Of a stretch of DNA of 64,000 nucleotides, positions 62,014 through 64,000 are shown one piece after another. Within the stretch, counting starts at the first letter, position 1. The number at the start of each line of letters is the position of its first letter. The notes beneath the pieces are model-generated. The model was not told the origin of the DNA. It made no database searches and worked only from the letters and a program-made list of their open reading frames with translations. The position numbers and the translations under genes are program-made. This DNA is from Clostridium aquiflavi (lineage in GTDB: Bacteria; Bacillota; Clostridia; Clostridiales; Clostridiaceae): the NCBI RefSeq assembly GCF_031344075.1, contig NZ_JAVJAN010000019.1:1-64000 (forward strand). Reading direction: 5' to 3'.

Positions 62014-62048
62014 AAAATTCTTATTTTCTTTTTATAGATTTTATACCA
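62014..62048. repeat. 35-bp direct repeat, right copy (3' end of the hypothetical gene)
   Basis: It is identical to 44635-44669. It covers the last nine codons of the gene at 62021-62659 (ending TGIKSIKRK and stop) plus seven bases beyond. With the left copy it encloses the whole CRISPR-Cas locus. Confidence 0.8.
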
Positions 62049-62659
62049 GTGATCTCTTCTATATACTCAAATTCAGGATTTATTTCATTTACAAAAGCTT
62101 TAATCCATAAACTTCTTAAAAAGTAAAAGTAGTCTACATCACCATTTTCTTTATCCCAAATTTCTTTATGTACGCAACTCCTTCTAGTCCATTCCACAAA
62201 ATTTTCATTACTATTTATAATTTCATTTACTCTGTCACATGGCATTCCATCTAATATATAATCATTTACTTTGTTAAATATATCTTCTGCACTATCTAAG
62301 ATAAATCCCTCTTCTTTAACTTCTTTTGCTGCCATGATCCCTTGATTAATATACACTTGTTCTAGTTTTGTTTTAGCTTCTATATTATTATTTATTATGA
62401 TAGTCGTCCAAGCCGCTACTCTTCCTTCTGATGAATGTATCTTTTCTTGTAACCATCCATGAATATTACTTGTATCTATAATTTCATTAAGAGATTTATT
62501 CGGTAGCTTATCTCCATACTTACCTTCAATTTCTCTTTGTAATTTTGAAATATCTAATCCTTGGCTTTTTGCAACATCAATTATTTCATTTTCTAATCCT
62601 TCAAACCATAAAATCTTATTAAATAACCAAAAATGAATTTTTCCTAAAAATAAACTCAT
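62021..62659 (-). CDS. conserved hypothetical protein (MSLFLGxIHxWLxNKI family)
   Basis: This is a 212-residue soluble protein. The opening MSLFLGKIHFWLFNKILWFEG is strongly conserved in uncharacterised clostridial proteins, as I recall. The body is helical with HGWLQEKIHSSEGRVAAW, a single motif CDRVNEI, and CVHKEIWDKENGDVDYFYF, which could bind a metal or small ligand. Function unknown. Its 3' end coincides with the 35-bp repeat that brackets the CRISPR-Cas locus, so it may be the integration target. A terminator follows. Confidence 0.7.
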   Translation of the reverse strand: MSLFLGKIHFWLFNKILWFEGLENEIIDVAKSQGLDISKLQREIEGKYGDKLPNKSLNEIIDTSNIHGWLQEKIHSSEGRVAAWTTIIINNNIEAKTKLEQVYINQGIMAAKEVKEEGFILDSAEDIFNKVNDYILDGMPCDRVNEIINSNENFVEWTRRSCVHKEIWDKENGDVDYFYFLRSLWIKAFVNEINPEFEYIEEITGIKSIKRK

Positions 62660-62876
62660 ATCTTTTCCTCCAATATTGAATAATTTATTATATTAAATAT
62701 CATGTCCTATATAGTACATTAAATATTCAAATGCATATAAAAACAATCTATATAAAATATATTAATAATTTTTGACGAATTAATGTTTTGCTGTAATTTA
62801 CAGTATACATTTTTTACTCAATTAATTATGTAACAAATGTTACTATTAATGAATTTATTTTAATTAAACAATAAAA

Positions 62877-62898
62877 AGGACTCTATTTTTAGAGTCCT
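62877..62898 (-). terminator. terminator of the holin-like gene
   Basis: A 9-bp stem (AGGACTCTA with TAGAGTCCT) and a TTTT loop, followed on the minus strand by TTTTTA. Confidence 0.85.
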
Positions 62899-62926
62899 AA
62901 TTAATTTTGTAAATTAATATTTATTT

Positions 62927-63289
62927 TTACATTACCCTTCCAGGCAATACTGCATCTAAAATCCCAATAACTACAGATGCTAATAATGCTCCAATCATAG
63001 ATACTCTCATATTAGGAACTACAAATTGTGCTAAATATATTATTAAAGCAGCAATTATAAATCCCTTTACACCTTTTCCAATAGGTGATGCATCAATTCC
63101 CATAAACATTTCTACTACATAATCTGATACCGTTATTACAACCGCTGCTAATAAAAATGACCATAATCCATTAATACTAAATCCTGGTGTTAAAAATGAT
63201 GTTATTCCTAAAATGATTACAACTAGTGCTAATCTTGTTAACCAATTCAAAGCACTATTACTATCTGAAGTTTTTCTTTTATGTTCCAT
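62927..63289 (-). CDS. holin-IV-like (DUF422/PF04020-type) membrane protein
   Basis: This 120-residue protein has four transmembrane helices (about 15-32, 38-56, 72-90 and 94-116; for example LALVVIILGITSFLTPGF and SMIGALLASVVIGILDAVL). The short polar N-terminus and glycine-rich loops fit the superfamily-IV phage holin family. Members of this family are often chromosomal in firmicutes without any phage genes nearby, as here, and their role is unclear. AGGAGG precedes the ATG. It is monocistronic. Confidence 0.72.
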   Translation of the reverse strand: MEHKRKTSDSNSALNWLTRLALVVIILGITSFLTPGFSINGLWSFLLAAVVITVSDYVVEMFMGIDASPIGKGVKGFIIAALIIYLAQFVVPNMRVSMIGALLASVVIGILDAVLPGRVM

Positions 63290-63381
63290 AAATATTCCTC
63301 CTTATAATGATAATTTGCTTCACATATATTATGCCCATGTAATAAAAATAATATTAAGGAAAAAATATTATAAAAAAAAAC

Positions 63382-63413
63382 ACTCTATAGATATGTTTTA
63401 ATATCTATAGAGT
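63382..63413 (-). terminator. terminator of the right-end gene
   Basis: A 13-bp perfect stem (ACTCTATAGATAT with 63401-63413), then on the minus strand a long T-tract. Confidence 0.9.
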
Positions 63414-63426
63414 AACACTTATAATT

Positions 63427-64000
63427 TTACATCTCTTTATTACAATCATTTAATAAAGAAAAGTCAATACATGTATAGTCATTAATGTTATTATCTATAA
63501 TTTTTTTATTTAAATTAAGCCAACTTTTGCATTTATCAAGAATAATTGCATCACTTGTTATAACATTATCTAAAGTTTCTAATATTGAATCAACATTGTT
63601 GATATTTTCAACTTGCAAATCAAAATTAAACTCACTTAATAATTCTAATATTTTTTCTTTTAACTTTCCTGAATTAGATACTGGCGCATCCAAATAAAAA
63701 ATAGCTTTTCTCACTTTATTTTCTTCTAACATTTTTCCAATTAGTGTAATTGCTGTTTCAGTTTTATCTATTATACGATATGTGCCTCTCAATCCTGCCA
63801 AATCTCTAATTGTTTCATCCATACATTTTAATAAAGATGAATTAGATAATGCAACTTCCAATGTTATTATGGTGTTAAATCCATCTATATTTACAACACA
63901 TCCATCTAAATTGCCTTTAATTTCTTTAGCTTTTCTGATTAAAATTCTATTTTTTGCAGAAACAGCTCTTACTAAAGCTAATCTTTGGCGTTCAGATAAT
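63427..64000 (-). CDS. DUF434-like protein, partial (5' end beyond the window)
   Basis: The frame is open from the right edge to a stop at 63427, so at least 191 residues are visible and the start lies outside. The visible N-terminal part is SERQRLALVRAVSAKNRILI, then GCVVNIDGFNTIITLEVAL and CMDETIRDLAGLRGTYRI. This is the conserved core of DUF434, an uncharacterised bacterial and archaeal family with a DUF5616-like extension. A TTG inside the frame at 63861 is not the real start. A terminator follows. Confidence 0.8.
   Translation of the reverse strand, partial: LSERQRLALVRAVSAKNRILIRKAKEIKGNLDGCVVNIDGFNTIITLEVALSNSSLLKCMDETIRDLAGLRGTYRIIDKTETAITLIGKMLEENKVRKAIFYLDAPVSNSGKLKEKILELLSEFNFDLQVENINNVDSILETLDNVITSDAIILDKCKSWLNLNKKIIDNNINDYTCIDFSLLNDCNKEM

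Noticed and set aside
62828..62843. ATGTAACAAATGTTAC, also present at 5201-5216
   Set aside because: At 5201 it is simply the top of a terminator stem; no shared regulatory context, so probably coincidence.

Overview
The window reads as chromosome of a strictly anaerobic, spore-forming, low-GC Firmicute, most likely Clostridium sensu stricto. The grounds are very AT-rich DNA, strong AGGAGG-type ribosome binding sites with frequent TTG/GTG starts, a modular [FeFe]-hydrogenase, a hybrid-cluster protein, a Coat-F-like spore protein, and a B12-dependent glycerol dehydratase operon. I cannot fix the species from sequence alone.

Layout. 1-9.5 kb: a GC-richer left edge, a C_GCAxxG_C_C redox protein, an APC-family permease, a chemotaxis receptor, a hemerythrin-like protein, a MazG-like pyrophosphohydrolase, and a two-gene unit pairing a GltD-like flavoprotein with an [FeFe]-hydrogenase. 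9.5-18.2 kb: a decayed TipAS-type gene, a four-module CoA-disulfide-reductase/rhodanese/TusA/DsrE protein, and a Bce-like module (response regulator, intramembrane kinase, FliL-like membrane protein, ABC ATPase, FtsX-type permease with a probable 5' frameshift). 18.2-33.2 kb: a membrane histidine kinase, an mgtE pseudogene, a Smr-less MutS2-like ATPase, a HAD phosphatase, Hcp, a TPR protein, a spore coat protein, a deaminase-fold protein, an Eis-like acetyltransferase, and an MFS/LysR divergent pair.

33.4-44.4 kb: a decayed AAA-ATPase-like gene, a relic two-repeat CRISPR with its own leader, then the dha (glycerol to 1,3-propanediol) cluster on the minus strand: dehydratase dhaBCE, reactivase dhaF/dhaG, cobalamin adenosyltransferase, HbpS-like protein, dhaT and glpF. 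It is preceded by a PocR-domain sensor kinase and AraC-type response regulator with candidate repeated operators. GlpF brings glycerol in, DhaBCE dehydrates it to 3-hydroxypropionaldehyde, DhaFG plus the adenosyltransferase keep the enzyme supplied with intact adenosylcobalamin, and DhaT reduces the aldehyde with NADH.

44.6-62.0 kb: a complete type I-B CRISPR-Cas locus, with cas6-8b-7-5-3-4-1-2 on the minus strand and one array of 104 repeats and 103 spacers (54911-61681), transcribed on the minus strand from a leader at its right end. It is bracketed by a perfect 35-bp direct repeat (44635-44669 and 62014-62048). The right copy is the 3' end of an intact gene, as if the locus had integrated there. 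Upstream of cas6 sit a good promoter, a 29-codon lysine-rich micro-ORF and a CRISPR-repeat-like element, an arrangement that resembles CreTA/CreR-type cas-guarding or autoregulatory RNAs. cas3 has a ribosome binding site that can be sequestered by one of two competing hairpins. 62.0-64 kb: a conserved hypothetical gene, a holin-IV-like membrane protein, and a DUF434-like gene running off the right end.
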